64,000 nucleotides of DNA from Nisaea sp. (GCF_034670185.1 NZ_JAXMNY010000001.1:1922001-1986000); one strand, 5' to 3'. Positions 44,292 through 55,618 are shown, counted from the first letter of the stretch. Numbers and translations are program-made. Notes: generated from the sequence alone by a model not told the origin.

Positions 44292-45395
44292 TCAGTCCGG
44301 CCTGTGCAAGGTGCCGCCTGACAGCGGCACCGGCGCGCGGGTCGTGCCGGGGAAGGTCAACGGCTTTCCCTGCAGGCTGCGAATTGCCAGATAGGCGAAG
44401 GCCTCGGCCTCGACGGCATCACCATTCCAGCCAAGATCGTCCGCCGGGAAAATAGGGGCATTCAGACGCTCTGCCAACATGGTCATGAGTGTTGCATTGT
44501 GACGGCCGCCGCCACAGGCGATCCATTGTGAGACCGCATGCGGGAACCAGCGCCCGGCCAGGGCGACCGAGGCCGCCGAGAAGGCTGTGAGCAACGCAGC
44601 GCCATCCTCGTCCGACAGGCCCACAACAGCCCCCATCGCGCGACGCGCGAAATGATCCCGGTCGAGGGACTTCGGAGGCTGCCGGTCAAAATAGGGATCG
44701 GAAAGCAGATCCGCCAAACGTGCTTCGTCGACCAGCCCCTTTGCCGCCAAGGTGCCACCGGCATCAAAACGCTCGCCACGCCGCGCCCGGACGAAATCAT
44801 CAACCAGAGCATTTGCGGGGCCTGTATCGAAAGCCAGCATTGCTTCCGGGCCGGCGCTTGCATCTCCGTCTATCCAGGTAACGTTCCCCACACCTCCAAG
44901 ATTAAGCACCGCGACGGTAGAGCCGAGCCGTCGCGTCAACGCCCGATGATAGACCGGCACAAGCGGCGCGCCCTCTCCACCGGCTGCGACATCGGCAAGC
45001 CGCAGATCGAATACAACGGGCCGGCCGGTCGTGCGCGCCAGCACGTCCGGCGCCCCGATCTGGACCGTCCGGCGCCGCTCCGGTTCATGCAGGATGGTTT
45101 GTCCGTGAAAGCCGATAACATCGATCTCGGTACTGGCCACACCTTCGGCGGCAAGCAGGGCGGAAACCGCCTCCGCATGACGCTCGGTTAATTCGAATGC
45201 AACACCAGCCACATCGCCGGCATCGCCCATGACGGATTGCAGGCGAGCCCGGAAATCGTCGGGATAGGGCATGCTGAGAAAGCCGCGACGGCGCACTTCA
45301 CCGTCACCGTCGCTGTCGATCAGAGCCGCGTCGATCCCATCCATCGACGTGCCGCTCATCAGGCCGATTGCCCGGTATGTCTTCTGCCCGCTCAC
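44292..45395 (-). CDS. anmK: Anhydro-N-acetylmuramic acid kinase
   Basis: About 367 residues of an ASKHA-fold kinase that phosphorylates and opens anhydroMurNAc from cell-wall recycling. The nucleotide motif AIGLMSGTSMDGIDAALID lies at the start, with DVIGFHGQTILHEP, VFDLRLADVAAGGEGAPLVP and VLNLGGVGNVTWIDG following. I prefer the GTG at 45395, with GGAG nine bases upstream; ATGs at 45419 and 45476 are alternatives. Divergent from tyrS. Confidence 0.92.
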   Translation of the reverse strand: MSGQKTYRAIGLMSGTSMDGIDAALIDSDGDGEVRRRGFLSMPYPDDFRARLQSVMGDAGDVAGVAFELTERHAEAVSALLAAEGVASTEIDVIGFHGQTILHEPERRRTVQIGAPDVLARTTGRPVVFDLRLADVAAGGEGAPLVPVYHRALTRRLGSTVAVLNLGGVGNVTWIDGDASAGPEAMLAFDTGPANALVDDFVRARRGERFDAGGTLAAKGLVDEARLADLLSDPYFDRQPPKSLDRDHFARRAMGAVVGLSDEDGAALLTAFSAASVALAGRWFPHAVSQWIACGGGRHNATLMTMLAERLNAPIFPADDLGWNGDAVEAEAFAYLAIRSLQGKPLTFPGTTRAPVPLSGGTLHRPD

Positions 45396-45529
45396 CCCGA
45401 TATCTCCGCGAAAACTCATTCTCGAATGCACAAAGCCCCACAATACGGCGGTTCCGGTTGAGGCCGGGGTAGCCATGTGCTAAGTGCTCGCGCCTTGGAT
45501 TCTGACACATCTTCACCGGGAACACGACC

Positions 45530-46777
45530 ATGAGCCAGTTCAAATCGGGCTTCATGCAGACCATGAGCGAGCGCGGGTTCGTCCATCAATGCACCGATAA
45601 TGACGCACTCGACGAGATGCTGAACAACAAGGTCGTGACCGCCTATATCGGCTTTGACTGCACGGCCGACAGCCTGCATGTCGGCAGCCTTATCCAGATC
45701 ATGATGCTCCGCCACCTGCAGCGGGCCGGTCATCGGCCGATCGTGCTGATGGGCGGCGGCACCAGCAAGATCGGCGATCCGTCCTTCAAGGACGAGGCCC
45801 GCAAGCTGCTTTCGGATGAAGATATCGAGCACAACAAGTCCGGTATCAAGACCGTGTTCCAGCGCTTCCTCAGCTTCGGCGAGGAAACCAGCGATGCGAT
45901 CATGTGCGACAACGCAGAGTGGCTGGACGGACTTGAATACATCCCGTTCCTGCGCAAAATCGGACAGCATTTCTCGGTCAACCGGATGCTAAGCTTCGAC
46001 AGCGTGAAGACGCGCCTGGAACGCGAACAGTCACTGAGCTTCCTCGAATTCAACTACATGATCCTGCAAGCCTACGACTTCCTGGAACTGCGCCGGCGCT
46101 ACGGCTGCCAGTTGCAGATGGGCGGCTCGGATCAGTGGGGTAACATCGTCAACGGCGTCGAGCTGACCCGGCGTGTCGACCAGCAGTCCGTGTACGGTCT
46201 GACCACGCCGCTGCTCACCACCGCCTCCGGCCAGAAAATGGGCAAGACGGAGAAAGGCGCCGTCTGGCTCAACAAGGAACGGCTCTCGCCCTACGACTAC
46301 TGGCAATTCTGGCGGAACACCGAAGATGCCGATGTGGGCAAGTTCCTGCGCCTCTTCACCGAACTGCCGCTGGACGAGATCGCCCGGCTTGAGAAACTGG
46401 AAGGCGCCGAGTTGAACGACGCCAAGAAGGTGCTCGCGAACGAGGCAACCGCCCTGCTGCATGGCCGTGAAGAAGCCGAAACGGTTGCAGAATCTGCGCG
46501 CAAGACGTTCGAGCAAGGCACTCTCGGCGACAGTCTGCCGCGTGTGTCCGTCGAGGCATCGCAACTTTCCGAAGGCCTCTGGGTTGTCGACGCCCTGCGC
46601 ATTGCCGGACTTGCCGCGACCAACGGCGAAGCCCGTCGCCTGATCAAGAATGGCGGCGCCCGGGTCAATGACGTTGCGGTCTCCGACGAGACGCTGAAGC
46701 TTGGCGATGCCGATCTCGCCGATGGCGTGATCAAGCTGTCATCTGGCAAGAAGCGCCACGTGTTGCTGGAAACCTGA
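45530..46777 (+). CDS. tyrS: Tyrosyl-tRNA synthetase
   Basis: A 415-residue class I synthetase. Tyr pocket: AYIGFDCTADSLHVGSLIQ (HVGS is the HIGH-type motif) and YMILQAYDFLELRRRYGC; the KMSKS-type loop is QKMGKTEKGAVWL. The C-terminal S4 domain is seen in NGEARRLIKNGGARVNDVAV. Length and motifs match bacterial TyrRS. Divergent from anmK by about 130 bases. Confidence 0.97.
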   Translation: MSQFKSGFMQTMSERGFVHQCTDNDALDEMLNNKVVTAYIGFDCTADSLHVGSLIQIMMLRHLQRAGHRPIVLMGGGTSKIGDPSFKDEARKLLSDEDIEHNKSGIKTVFQRFLSFGEETSDAIMCDNAEWLDGLEYIPFLRKIGQHFSVNRMLSFDSVKTRLEREQSLSFLEFNYMILQAYDFLELRRRYGCQLQMGGSDQWGNIVNGVELTRRVDQQSVYGLTTPLLTTASGQKMGKTEKGAVWLNKERLSPYDYWQFWRNTEDADVGKFLRLFTELPLDEIARLEKLEGAELNDAKKVLANEATALLHGREEAETVAESARKTFEQGTLGDSLPRVSVEASQLSEGLWVVDALRIAGLAATNGEARRLIKNGGARVNDVAVSDETLKLGDADLADGVIKLSSGKKRHVLLET

Positions 46778-46796
46778 TTTAGGACTCTGCCGCAGG

Positions 46797-49700
46797 TTAA
46801 GGGCTGGTATCCTGCGGGGGAGGCTCCGCAGGTTCCGGGTCCTTCGGCGGCGCGTCCGAAAGCCGGAACAGATTGCGGAAGATACCCGGTGTCAGTGCTG
46901 TCAGCGGATTGACCGAAACCACCGGTTTTTCCAGCGGGCCATTGATACCGAATTCCGACGCCAGGAATCCCTCGCCTTCGCCACCGGTCAGCAGCGTGCC
47001 TATCAGCGGGATTGAGCCGATAATCTCGTTCAGCACGTAGGCAGGGACGAGCATACCGGTCAGGTCCATCTCGTCCTTGATGCGATCAATCGATCCGGAA
47101 GCAGAAATACCGAGCGAAGCGCCCTGCGCCAAAAGCCGATCCAGAACCAGCATCTCTTCTGAGACATGCATGCTGACATCAAGGCTGGAAAAATTAATAC
47201 CCCGCCCCTGCACGACGGCGGGTAGCCCGCTAATTGACGCGGCGCTCAGTAACTGGGCCATGACCGGTGCGTCGACCAGATTGAAATCAAGAACCGACAG
47301 CGAGACGTTCCACCCCATGTGGCCGTCCAGCTCCTCACGGAACCCCGAAGCGGCAAGTTTCCCACCCGTAATCGAATCGAAGCCCTCGAAAGATTTCAGC
47401 ATGTTCCCGGCATTCTGAGAGCTGATTTCGAAATGCGGGCTATCGTTCGCGGTCGAATAAATCACATCGACCGGTTCCGTTCCGAGCAAACCATTTGCCG
47501 CCAGGGACAGAGTCCCGGTTCCGTCATTCTCCAGCAGCACGGTGACATCGCGCATCGGATCCAGGTTTCCGATCAGCACCTGATCGACCCGTGCGTTGAC
47601 GACAAGCGGCAGATCTATGTCCCCCGAATGCCCGTCGAACTGTTCGACAAGCGGACGCAGGTCTGCGAACGGGCCTTTGATGTTCGCGGTGAAGCCGCCC
47701 GTGCCATCGGCTGCGATCACGCCTGAAAGATCAGTCTTGCCGAGCTGTAGTCGCTCGACCGTCAACCGGTTCGGCAGTTTTGTCTGTTCGGAGAATTCGA
47801 CGGACCCGGATGCGGCGAGATCGCTGGTTGCGACCTGAAAGCTGTCGATCGATGTCAGGACGTCGTTCCGCGTCTGGAGGCTGGCCCGCAAGGTTCCGGC
47901 GGCGCCCGACGGCTTCTCCCAGGCCAGCTCAGCAATCTCAAGCTCGGTATTCTGCAATCCCAGGACGAGATCGATCGTCGCTTCGGTGTCCGTTTCTTGC
48001 TCGATCGTCGCATCGAGCTCGACTTCACCACCGGCAAAGCGCCGGATGTCGAAGCCCAGTTCCGCGAGCTTATCCGTGTCTGGCCGGACGATGACATGAG
48101 TCCGGCGGCGGATCTCGGCCTCCTTGCCGAAGGACTGCAGGAAGCCAAGCTGCATCGGCAACCCGGAAAGCGCGCCACTGCCGTCCAGCAGCATGCCGTT
48201 CTTGTCGAGCTTCAGGGACATTTCCCCTTGCTCGAACGGCAAGCGGGTCGTCCGCGTAGGCAGCGAGACATCCGAAAGCTGCCCCTCCGCAGACAGATCG
48301 ACCATGTCGAACGTCATCACCCGGAGAAGCGGCATTTCGAAATGCATCCGCCCTTTCGCGGTTCCGGCAACCTCATCCGGCGCAAGGCCCAGGGCACGCG
48401 CGTAGCCGAAAGGCTCCGTATCGAGTACGCGTAAAATATCCGAGATTGGCCCATCGATCTCGGCGTCGATCATTGCGTAATCGTCGCTGACCGTATGAAT
48501 ACCGGTGAGCGAGACCTGCGCTCCTTCCAGCTTGATTCCGTCGAGACGCCCTGTGGTTACAGCCGCATCGAGACGCTTCTCCGAGAAGCTCATTGTGCCG
48601 CCGACCTTACGTGCCGGCGGAAGCGGCGGCAGGTAATGCACCGTGACATCCTGGTACGCCAGCTCACCATCGACCGCGACATCCCTGAATCGGGTTTCTT
48701 CGGTGCCGACTTCCATATTCCCGGTGACCCGGGCCGTGATCTCCGTGACTATTCCATCCTGCAGATTTTGCGTGGTCCAGCCGCGCGCTATCTCGAAAAG
48801 TGCCGGCGGCCAGTAATCCTTGATGTTGTCCACCGGCAGACCGGAAATCTTCGTCGAGAGCTCCAGTGCAGGGTTGGACAAGTCCTTGAGAGATCCCTGC
48901 AGGATGGCGACCATGCCACCTTTCTCGAGGACAAAATTACGCAGTGCCACAGAATCTTCGCGACCGTCATAGCCGATCTGGAAGCGCAGGCTGTCATAAG
49001 GGAGAGGAGCCGGCAGAATGGAGCCAAGAGAAATCGCACCGTCGGTCGCGGTCGCGATCACATCGATGCTTTCCAGCGCACGAAAGTCCTGCAGAGCAAA
49101 GGCGATGCTGCCGCTAAGCCTGCTCGACACCGAGAAATCTACAGGGAGTTCAGGAAGACGGGAAAGCACAAGATCCGGCGCCAGCCCCTGAAACAGAACC
49201 GCACCGTCGAGCGTGTGGCTCCGGTAAAAATAGTTGCCGTCCCCCCGGATTTCGACACTGTCTCCGCCTACCGTGAGATCGGCCCGCGCTTCAACGCGCC
49301 AACCGTCACGCTCACGCTCGAACGTGCCGTCGAATCCGGACATCCTGATATTGCCGAATTGCCCGGCATCGTCTTTCACGCGCACGGTGGCGCGTCTCAG
49401 GGAAAACCTCTCAAGCCGCTCAAGGCCGGCCAGCCCTTGCTGTCCGCTTTTCGGAGGCTCTTGCAGCACTGACAGCAGATTGCCGGCATCCACATCCACG
49501 TCGCCGCCGGACGGCGTCGCGCCATAGAGCGCATAAGATCCATCAACCCGGCGCTCCAGATTAAGCACGGGTTGATCAACGGCAATATGGACGGGTGCAA
49601 TCTCGCCGAGCAGAAGCTGCGGCCCGGACAGGGCGATATCCGCAGACGGAGCGAACAGAATAAGACCGCCGGACTGACCGTTCAGACGCAGGCTTGTCAC

Positions 49701-49973
49701 CCGAACCTCGAAAAGCCGGCTCCAGCCCCGCCATTCCATGCTGAGCTCGCCGATCGACGCTGTTCCGCGTTCGGCAGGGATCAAAGCCTCGGCAACCCGG
49801 GACTTCAGAAACTCTAGAGGGACCGGCTGCGTGCTTGCGCGCCAGAACACCAGAGCCGCGAGCACGACGATACCGGCAAAGATCGCAGCTGCGATTTCAA
49901 GGGCGATCTTGGTGGTTCGTATCAGCACACGGGGCACTCTTGGCTCAGGATTGTTCCGCTTATCATAGGGCAT
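46797..49973 (-). CDS. AsmA-like/DUF3971 membrane-anchored protein
   Basis: A 1058-residue protein: one N-terminal membrane helix (LEIAAAIFAGIVVLAALVFW, about residues 24-43) and a long beta-rich periplasmic part. The C-terminal region ends LNEIIGSIPLIGTLLTGGEG and GINGPLEKPVVSVNPLTALT, which is the AsmA_2/YhdP signature. Family members bridge inner and outer membrane and help phospholipid transport. I use the ATG at 49973; a GTG at 50063 would prepend 30 residues. It is divergent from glnE. Confidence 0.85.
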   Translation of the reverse strand: MPYDKRNNPEPRVPRVLIRTTKIALEIAAAIFAGIVVLAALVFWRASTQPVPLEFLKSRVAEALIPAERGTASIGELSMEWRGWSRLFEVRVTSLRLNGQSGGLILFAPSADIALSGPQLLLGEIAPVHIAVDQPVLNLERRVDGSYALYGATPSGGDVDVDAGNLLSVLQEPPKSGQQGLAGLERLERFSLRRATVRVKDDAGQFGNIRMSGFDGTFERERDGWRVEARADLTVGGDSVEIRGDGNYFYRSHTLDGAVLFQGLAPDLVLSRLPELPVDFSVSSRLSGSIAFALQDFRALESIDVIATATDGAISLGSILPAPLPYDSLRFQIGYDGREDSVALRNFVLEKGGMVAILQGSLKDLSNPALELSTKISGLPVDNIKDYWPPALFEIARGWTTQNLQDGIVTEITARVTGNMEVGTEETRFRDVAVDGELAYQDVTVHYLPPLPPARKVGGTMSFSEKRLDAAVTTGRLDGIKLEGAQVSLTGIHTVSDDYAMIDAEIDGPISDILRVLDTEPFGYARALGLAPDEVAGTAKGRMHFEMPLLRVMTFDMVDLSAEGQLSDVSLPTRTTRLPFEQGEMSLKLDKNGMLLDGSGALSGLPMQLGFLQSFGKEAEIRRRTHVIVRPDTDKLAELGFDIRRFAGGEVELDATIEQETDTEATIDLVLGLQNTELEIAELAWEKPSGAAGTLRASLQTRNDVLTSIDSFQVATSDLAASGSVEFSEQTKLPNRLTVERLQLGKTDLSGVIAADGTGGFTANIKGPFADLRPLVEQFDGHSGDIDLPLVVNARVDQVLIGNLDPMRDVTVLLENDGTGTLSLAANGLLGTEPVDVIYSTANDSPHFEISSQNAGNMLKSFEGFDSITGGKLAASGFREELDGHMGWNVSLSVLDFNLVDAPVMAQLLSAASISGLPAVVQGRGINFSSLDVSMHVSEEMLVLDRLLAQGASLGISASGSIDRIKDEMDLTGMLVPAYVLNEIIGSIPLIGTLLTGGEGEGFLASEFGINGPLEKPVVSVNPLTALTPGIFRNLFRLSDAPPKDPEPAEPPPQDTSP

Positions 49974-50098
49974 GCCGACTGGCGACGTTAAAGACGATAA
50001 ATCATCATGATCCGACGGGACCCAAGCGGATGTCCGGTTGACGTGCGTCCCGAGCGTGCGCACCCTTCAGCAACTTTAACCAGAGCCGGAGGGCGTCG

Positions 50099-53089
50099 GT
50101 GTTTCTGGACCAGATAGAGTACTTCCCGGAAATAACAGATACCGAGTCAGCTCGTATCGGCCTGGAGCGCTGGCAGGAACAGCCCGGCCTGCTTTCAGAC
50201 CACACCCTCGCAGACCGGACACGCTTCATAGCCGAACATCGGAACGGCGGACGCCTGTTGCAAGGACTCTTCGCAAACAGCCCCTATCTGACACGGCTGC
50301 TGATCAGGGATATCGAGTTTGCCGCTGCCCTTCTCGAAGATGGTCCGGACGCAACGGAAGCGCGCCTGAAGACAGATGCCGCCGCCCTCGATCCTGCGGC
50401 CCTGAGCACGGCCGAGCTGATGACCGCTCTGCGTGTGTTGAAACGGCACTATTCGCTGACCACGGCCATTGCCGACATTACCCGGGTCTGGCCACTGGAG
50501 CGGGTTACGGGCGCCCTGAGTGAGCTTGCCGACATTGCTATCGCTACCGCCTGGCGGCACGCCCTGCACCTGCAAACAAGCAACGGCAATCTTCCTACCG
50601 CGGGCGGCGATGATATTCTCGACGGCTCAGGCCTGATATGCCTCGGCATGGGTAAGCTTGGCGCGCGCGAGCTGAACTATTCCAGCGACATCGATCTGAT
50701 CGTTTTCTATGACAACGAAGTCCCGCAATACCGGGATGTCGAAGAATTGCAGAAGCATTTCGTGACCATGACCCGGCTGGTGGTCCGGATGCTCGAAGAG
50801 CGGACGTCCGACGGATATGTTTTCCGGACGGACCTAAGGCTGCGGCCCGATGCGAGCGCCATGCCGCTCGCCGTATCCACCGCCGCCGCCGAGATCTATT
50901 ACGAGAGCCAGGGTCAGAACTGGGAGCGCGCCGCGCTGATCAAGGCACGTGCCATCGGATCGGACCAAAAGGCGGCAGAAGAGTTTTTCACCCGGATACG
51001 CCCGTTCATCTGGCGCAAGCATCTGGATTTCGCGGCCATCGAAGACATCCACTCGATCAAGCGGCAGATCGCTGCCCACAAGGGCGGCACGAAGATCAAC
51101 GTCGAGGGACACAATGTAAAACTCGGTCGCGGCGGCATCCGCGAGATCGAATTCTTCGTGCAGACCCAACAGCTGATCTGGGGCGGCCGGGATGCCCGGC
51201 TGCGCGGCATGAAGACCAGCGACGGCATGGAAGCGCTCGTCCAGCTCGACCGGGTGAAGCCGGACGTCGCAAAGGCCATGATGGATGCCTACCGCTTCCT
51301 GCGCACGGTCGAGCACCGCCTGCAGATGGTCGACGATGCCCAAACACATTCCCTGCCGGAGACGACCGAGGGCCTTGCGAAGATCGCGGGCTTCCTCGGC
51401 ATCGCCGACACGGACCGTTTCCGCCGGGAGTTAATCCATCAACTCTCCACCGTCGCGCATCATTACGGCCATCTGTTCGAGGAAAGCGCACCGCTCTCTT
51501 CCGGTAATGAAATCGAAGGCAGCCTCGTCTTCACCGGCGTCGAGAACGACCCGGAGACCCTGAAAACACTGGCCGATATGGGTTTCGGCGATCCCGATTC
51601 CGTCGCCACCAGAATTCGCGCCTGGCATCACGGCCGCTACCGCGCAACCCGCAGCGAGAGGTCCCGTCAGATCCTGACGGAGATCGCCCCGGCATTGCTG
51701 TCCTCTTTCGGGCAGGCGCCGGAGCCGGACGAGGCGTTCAGGCGCTTCGACCGTTTTCTCGAAGGCCTGCCTGCCGGCGTCCAGCTCTTCTCCCTGTTCC
51801 AGGCCAATCCGCCCCTGCTGGCGATGCTGGCGGACATCATGGGTATGGCCCCGTCGCTCGCCCGTCAGCTCGGCCAGCACCCCTCACTCTTCGAAGGCGT
51901 GCTGACCCACGATCCCTCGGACCGTCTGGGTGACAGGGATAGCCTTGTCTCCGAACTTGAGCGGGATCTGGAAAGAGCAACCTATTACGAGGACGTTCTC
52001 GACATTTCCCGGCGCTGGATCAACGACCAGCGCTTCCTTGTCGGCATTCAGGTGATGCAGGGCCGCGTCCCGGCCTCACGCGCCGCTACCTGCCTGTCGG
52101 ATATCGTGGATGCCGGCATTTCCGTGCTGCTGCCACGGGTCGAGGCCGAATTCGCGAAGCAGCACGGCAGGATTCCAGACTGCCCGCTTCCTGCGCTTGC
52201 CGTCATCGCCTATGGCAAGCTCGGCGCCCGGGAGCTTTCCGCCGGATCCGACCTCGATCTGGTGTTTCTTTACGACGCCCCATTCGATGTGGAATCGGAT
52301 GGGGAGAAACCATTGCATGCCAGTACCTATTTCAACCGGCTCGGTCAGCGCCTGCTGGCAGCCCTGACAGCGCAGACGGCAGAGGGAGGGTTGTTCGAAG
52401 TCGACATGAGGCTTCGCCCAAACGGCAATAAAGGCACCATGGTGCCCAATTACGAAGGTTTTGAGAAATACCATCGCGAGGAGGCCTGGACGTGGGAGCG
52501 GATGGCAATGTCCAGAGCCCGGGTCGTCGCCGCGTCACCGCCACTCGCCGACAAGCTCAACGCACTGCTCAAGGAAGTGCTCGGCGCCCCACGCGATCCG
52601 GACACGCTGTTACGCGATGTCTTCGTCATGAGGGAGCGGATCGCCAAAGAACATGCCAGCACCTCCCATTGGCAGATCAAACACTGGCGGGGCGGCCTGG
52701 TGGATCTGGAATTCATGGCGCAATATCTGTTGCTGAAACATTGCGGCGATCATCCGGATCTGATTACCGGCAATACGGCGGATGTGTTCGACCGACTGGC
52801 CGAAAAGGGCCTGATGGACACCGGACTGGCCGACCGTCTGTCGGCGACGACCCGGCTCTGGCGGGCGATCCAGTGGGTCCTTCGCCTCACCGTGGAAGAA
52901 AAGTTCGATCCGGAAACCGCCCCCGAGGCTCTCAAAGCACGGCTGGCCAGAATTGCCCATGTCGAAACTTTCGAGGATCTGGACCGGATCATCGATAAAC
53001 GCGGCGCCGATGTGCGGGAGGCTTTTACCAGCCTGATCGAAACCCCGGCGGCGGCACTCCCCGATCCCGATCCGGAAGCTCAGGAATGA
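50099..53089 (+). CDS. glnE: Bifunctional glutamine synthetase adenylyltransferase/adenylyl-removing enzyme
   Basis: A 996-residue enzyme that adds and removes AMP on glutamine synthetase under nitrogen control. The deadenylylation half has LGMGKLGARELNYSSDIDLI at about residue 182 and the adenylylation half AYGKLGARELSAGSDLDLVF at about residue 703, both with the G-S-D-x-D nucleotidyltransferase motif. Starts with GTG, preceded by GGAGGG. RecQ follows after 100 bases. Confidence 0.97.
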   Translation: MFLDQIEYFPEITDTESARIGLERWQEQPGLLSDHTLADRTRFIAEHRNGGRLLQGLFANSPYLTRLLIRDIEFAAALLEDGPDATEARLKTDAAALDPAALSTAELMTALRVLKRHYSLTTAIADITRVWPLERVTGALSELADIAIATAWRHALHLQTSNGNLPTAGGDDILDGSGLICLGMGKLGARELNYSSDIDLIVFYDNEVPQYRDVEELQKHFVTMTRLVVRMLEERTSDGYVFRTDLRLRPDASAMPLAVSTAAAEIYYESQGQNWERAALIKARAIGSDQKAAEEFFTRIRPFIWRKHLDFAAIEDIHSIKRQIAAHKGGTKINVEGHNVKLGRGGIREIEFFVQTQQLIWGGRDARLRGMKTSDGMEALVQLDRVKPDVAKAMMDAYRFLRTVEHRLQMVDDAQTHSLPETTEGLAKIAGFLGIADTDRFRRELIHQLSTVAHHYGHLFEESAPLSSGNEIEGSLVFTGVENDPETLKTLADMGFGDPDSVATRIRAWHHGRYRATRSERSRQILTEIAPALLSSFGQAPEPDEAFRRFDRFLEGLPAGVQLFSLFQANPPLLAMLADIMGMAPSLARQLGQHPSLFEGVLTHDPSDRLGDRDSLVSELERDLERATYYEDVLDISRRWINDQRFLVGIQVMQGRVPASRAATCLSDIVDAGISVLLPRVEAEFAKQHGRIPDCPLPALAVIAYGKLGARELSAGSDLDLVFLYDAPFDVESDGEKPLHASTYFNRLGQRLLAALTAQTAEGGLFEVDMRLRPNGNKGTMVPNYEGFEKYHREEAWTWERMAMSRARVVAASPPLADKLNALLKEVLGAPRDPDTLLRDVFVMRERIAKEHASTSHWQIKHWRGGLVDLEFMAQYLLLKHCGDHPDLITGNTADVFDRLAEKGLMDTGLADRLSATTRLWRAIQWVLRLTVEEKFDPETAPEALKARLARIAHVETFEDLDRIIDKRGADVREAFTSLIETPAAALPDPDPEAQE

Positions 53090-53189
53090 GCCCGGACATG
53101 GTTGCGGGTCCGTTCGTCCTCCTGTACCAACATCACTAGATCTTGGCGCGAAAGACGCGCGAACCCACCATACTTGGACTTGTTTTCCG

Positions 53190-55022
53190 ATGATGCATGC
53201 CGTTCGCCCAGATCCTGAGAGCGATAAATACCGCGTTCTGAAGGGGATATTCGGGTTTGACGGCTTTCGTCCCGGCCAGGAGGCTGTGGTCGACGCCATT
53301 CTGAGCGGCCGCAATGCCCTCGCGGTGATGCCCACCGGCTCCGGAAAGTCGCTCTGCTTTCAGCTCCCGGCGCTGGTCCGTGGTGGCCTGACAGTCGTCG
53401 TCTCTCCTCTCGTTGCCCTGATGCAGGATCAGGTCGCCGCCCTAAAACTGGCGGGCGTGCGCGCCGAGACCATCAATTCGGCGAAAGACCGAGTGGAGAA
53501 TGTCGATATCTGGCGCCGTGTGGCAGCCGGAGAGGTCGATTTTCTCTACCTCTCTCCGGAACGGCTGATGACGGACCGCATGCTGGCGGCCATCGGAAAG
53601 CTGCCGCTCTCCTTCCTCGTGGTTGACGAAGCCCACTGCATTTCCCAATGGGGCGCCTCCTTCCGGCCGGAATATGACGATCTTGCCCGGCTGCGGGACA
53701 TCTTCCCGAACGTGCCGATTGCCGCCTTCACCGCCACCGCCGACCAGGTAACCCGCCTCGACATTGCCGAGAAACTGTTCCGCAGCGATGCGGAGATGTT
53801 CGTGCATGGCTTCGACCGGCCGAATATCCGGCTCGACGTGACCTTGCGCTCGGACTGGAAACGCCAGGTGCTGGATTTCCTCGGCATGCATGAGGGTGAG
53901 AGCGGCGTGATCTACTGTCTCTCCCGGAAAAAAACCGAGGAAACCGCCGCGTTCCTGAGGGAGAAGGGCTTCAATGCCCTGCCCTACCATGCCGGACTGG
54001 CGAAGGAAGAGCGGGATCGCAACCAGGACGTCTTCATGTCCGAAAGCGCGGTCATCATGGTCGCCACGATTGCTTTCGGCATGGGTATCGACAAACCGGA
54101 TGTGCGTTTCGTGCTGCACACGGACATGCCCGGCAGCGTCGAGGCCTATTACCAGGAATTCGGCCGCGCCGGACGTGACGGTGCGCCGGCACGCGCCCTG
54201 ATGCTCTACGGCCTCGACGATATCCGCATGCGACGGATGTTCATCGACCAGGAGCATGAGGACGGGGACCGGCGCCGGCGCGAGCACAAGCGGCTGGACG
54301 CGCTGATCGCCTATTGCGAAGCAGCGGAATGCCGGCGCCAGTCGCTGCTACGCTATTTCGGCGAGGAATCCGAGCCCTGCGGTAATTGCGATGCCTGCCT
54401 GGAGCCGATGGATCTGGTCGACGGCACCGAGGAAGCCGTGCTCGCGCTGAAGACCATTCAGGCCACGGGTGAACGCTTCGGCACAGTGCATATCGTCGAT
54501 GTGCTGCGCGGCGGCAACACCGAGCGCATCCGCAAGTTCGGTCATGAAAGCGTCGAGACATATGGCGCTGGAACCGCACACAACGCGAAGGACTGGCAAT
54601 CCCTGGTCCGCCAACTCGTCGCCAACGGGTTCCTGACCCTCGACATTCAGGGGTTTGGCGGCCTCTCGGTCAGCGACAAGGGCCATACCCTGCTGCGCGG
54701 CGAGCTGCCCTTCCGCTATCGTCGCGACAGCTTGCGCCGCGAACGCCAGAGCAAGACCGCGCGCTCTACCAGCGTTCCGACAGAAACCATGAGCGGGCCA
54801 GAGCTGAAACTGTTCAAAGCTCTGAAACAACTCCGCTCGGAAATCGCCCGCGAAGGCAACGTGCCGGCCTATGTCGTCTTCACAGACCGCAGCCTCGCCG
54901 ACATGGCCGCCAAGCGACCGACCTGCAAGGATAGTTTCTCAGGTATTCACGGTGTCGGAGCAGCCAAGCTGGAGAAGTTCGCAGCGCCCTTCATCGACCT
55001 GATTCTGCGAGAGACAGCGTAA
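53190..55022 (+). CDS. recQ: ATP-dependent DNA helicase RecQ
   Basis: A 610-residue helicase for recombination and replication restart. Walker A MPTGSGKSLCFQLPAL is at about residue 46, the DEAH box VVDEAHCISQWG at about 143, motif VI YYQEFGRAGRDG at about 317, the zinc cysteines CGNCDACL at about 394, and a C-terminal HRDC domain follows. Full-length for the family. bcp lies 86 bases downstream. Confidence 0.97.
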   Translation: MMHAVRPDPESDKYRVLKGIFGFDGFRPGQEAVVDAILSGRNALAVMPTGSGKSLCFQLPALVRGGLTVVVSPLVALMQDQVAALKLAGVRAETINSAKDRVENVDIWRRVAAGEVDFLYLSPERLMTDRMLAAIGKLPLSFLVVDEAHCISQWGASFRPEYDDLARLRDIFPNVPIAAFTATADQVTRLDIAEKLFRSDAEMFVHGFDRPNIRLDVTLRSDWKRQVLDFLGMHEGESGVIYCLSRKKTEETAAFLREKGFNALPYHAGLAKEERDRNQDVFMSESAVIMVATIAFGMGIDKPDVRFVLHTDMPGSVEAYYQEFGRAGRDGAPARALMLYGLDDIRMRRMFIDQEHEDGDRRRREHKRLDALIAYCEAAECRRQSLLRYFGEESEPCGNCDACLEPMDLVDGTEEAVLALKTIQATGERFGTVHIVDVLRGGNTERIRKFGHESVETYGAGTAHNAKDWQSLVRQLVANGFLTLDIQGFGGLSVSDKGHTLLRGELPFRYRRDSLRRERQSKTARSTSVPTETMSGPELKLFKALKQLRSEIAREGNVPAYVVFTDRSLADMAAKRPTCKDSFSGIHGVGAAKLEKFAAPFIDLILRETA

Positions 55023-55108
55023 GGTCCTCGGAGTTGCTTGACCAAAGCGCGCACAGCGCCATTTAAAAATTCCATCCTTCCTGATTTTCTGTTTCCTGGA
55101 GAGTTTTC

Positions 55109-55570
<462 letters not shown>

Positions 55571-55585
55571 TCTCAGCCTAGAAGC

Positions 55586-55609
55586 AGTCGGTTCGTTAAC
55601 CAACCGACT
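55586..55609 (+). terminator. First hairpin after bcp
   Basis: AGTCGGTT (55586-55593) and AACCGACT (55602-55609) form an eight-pair stem with an eight-base loop, about 16 bases past the bcp stop. A second, stronger hairpin follows. Confidence 0.5.
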
Positions 55610-55618
55610 TTAATCCGG

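Noticed and set aside
48495..49472. 325-codon frame on the plus strand
   Set aside because: Antisense to the AsmA-like gene; composition is that of a shadow frame in GC-rich DNA.
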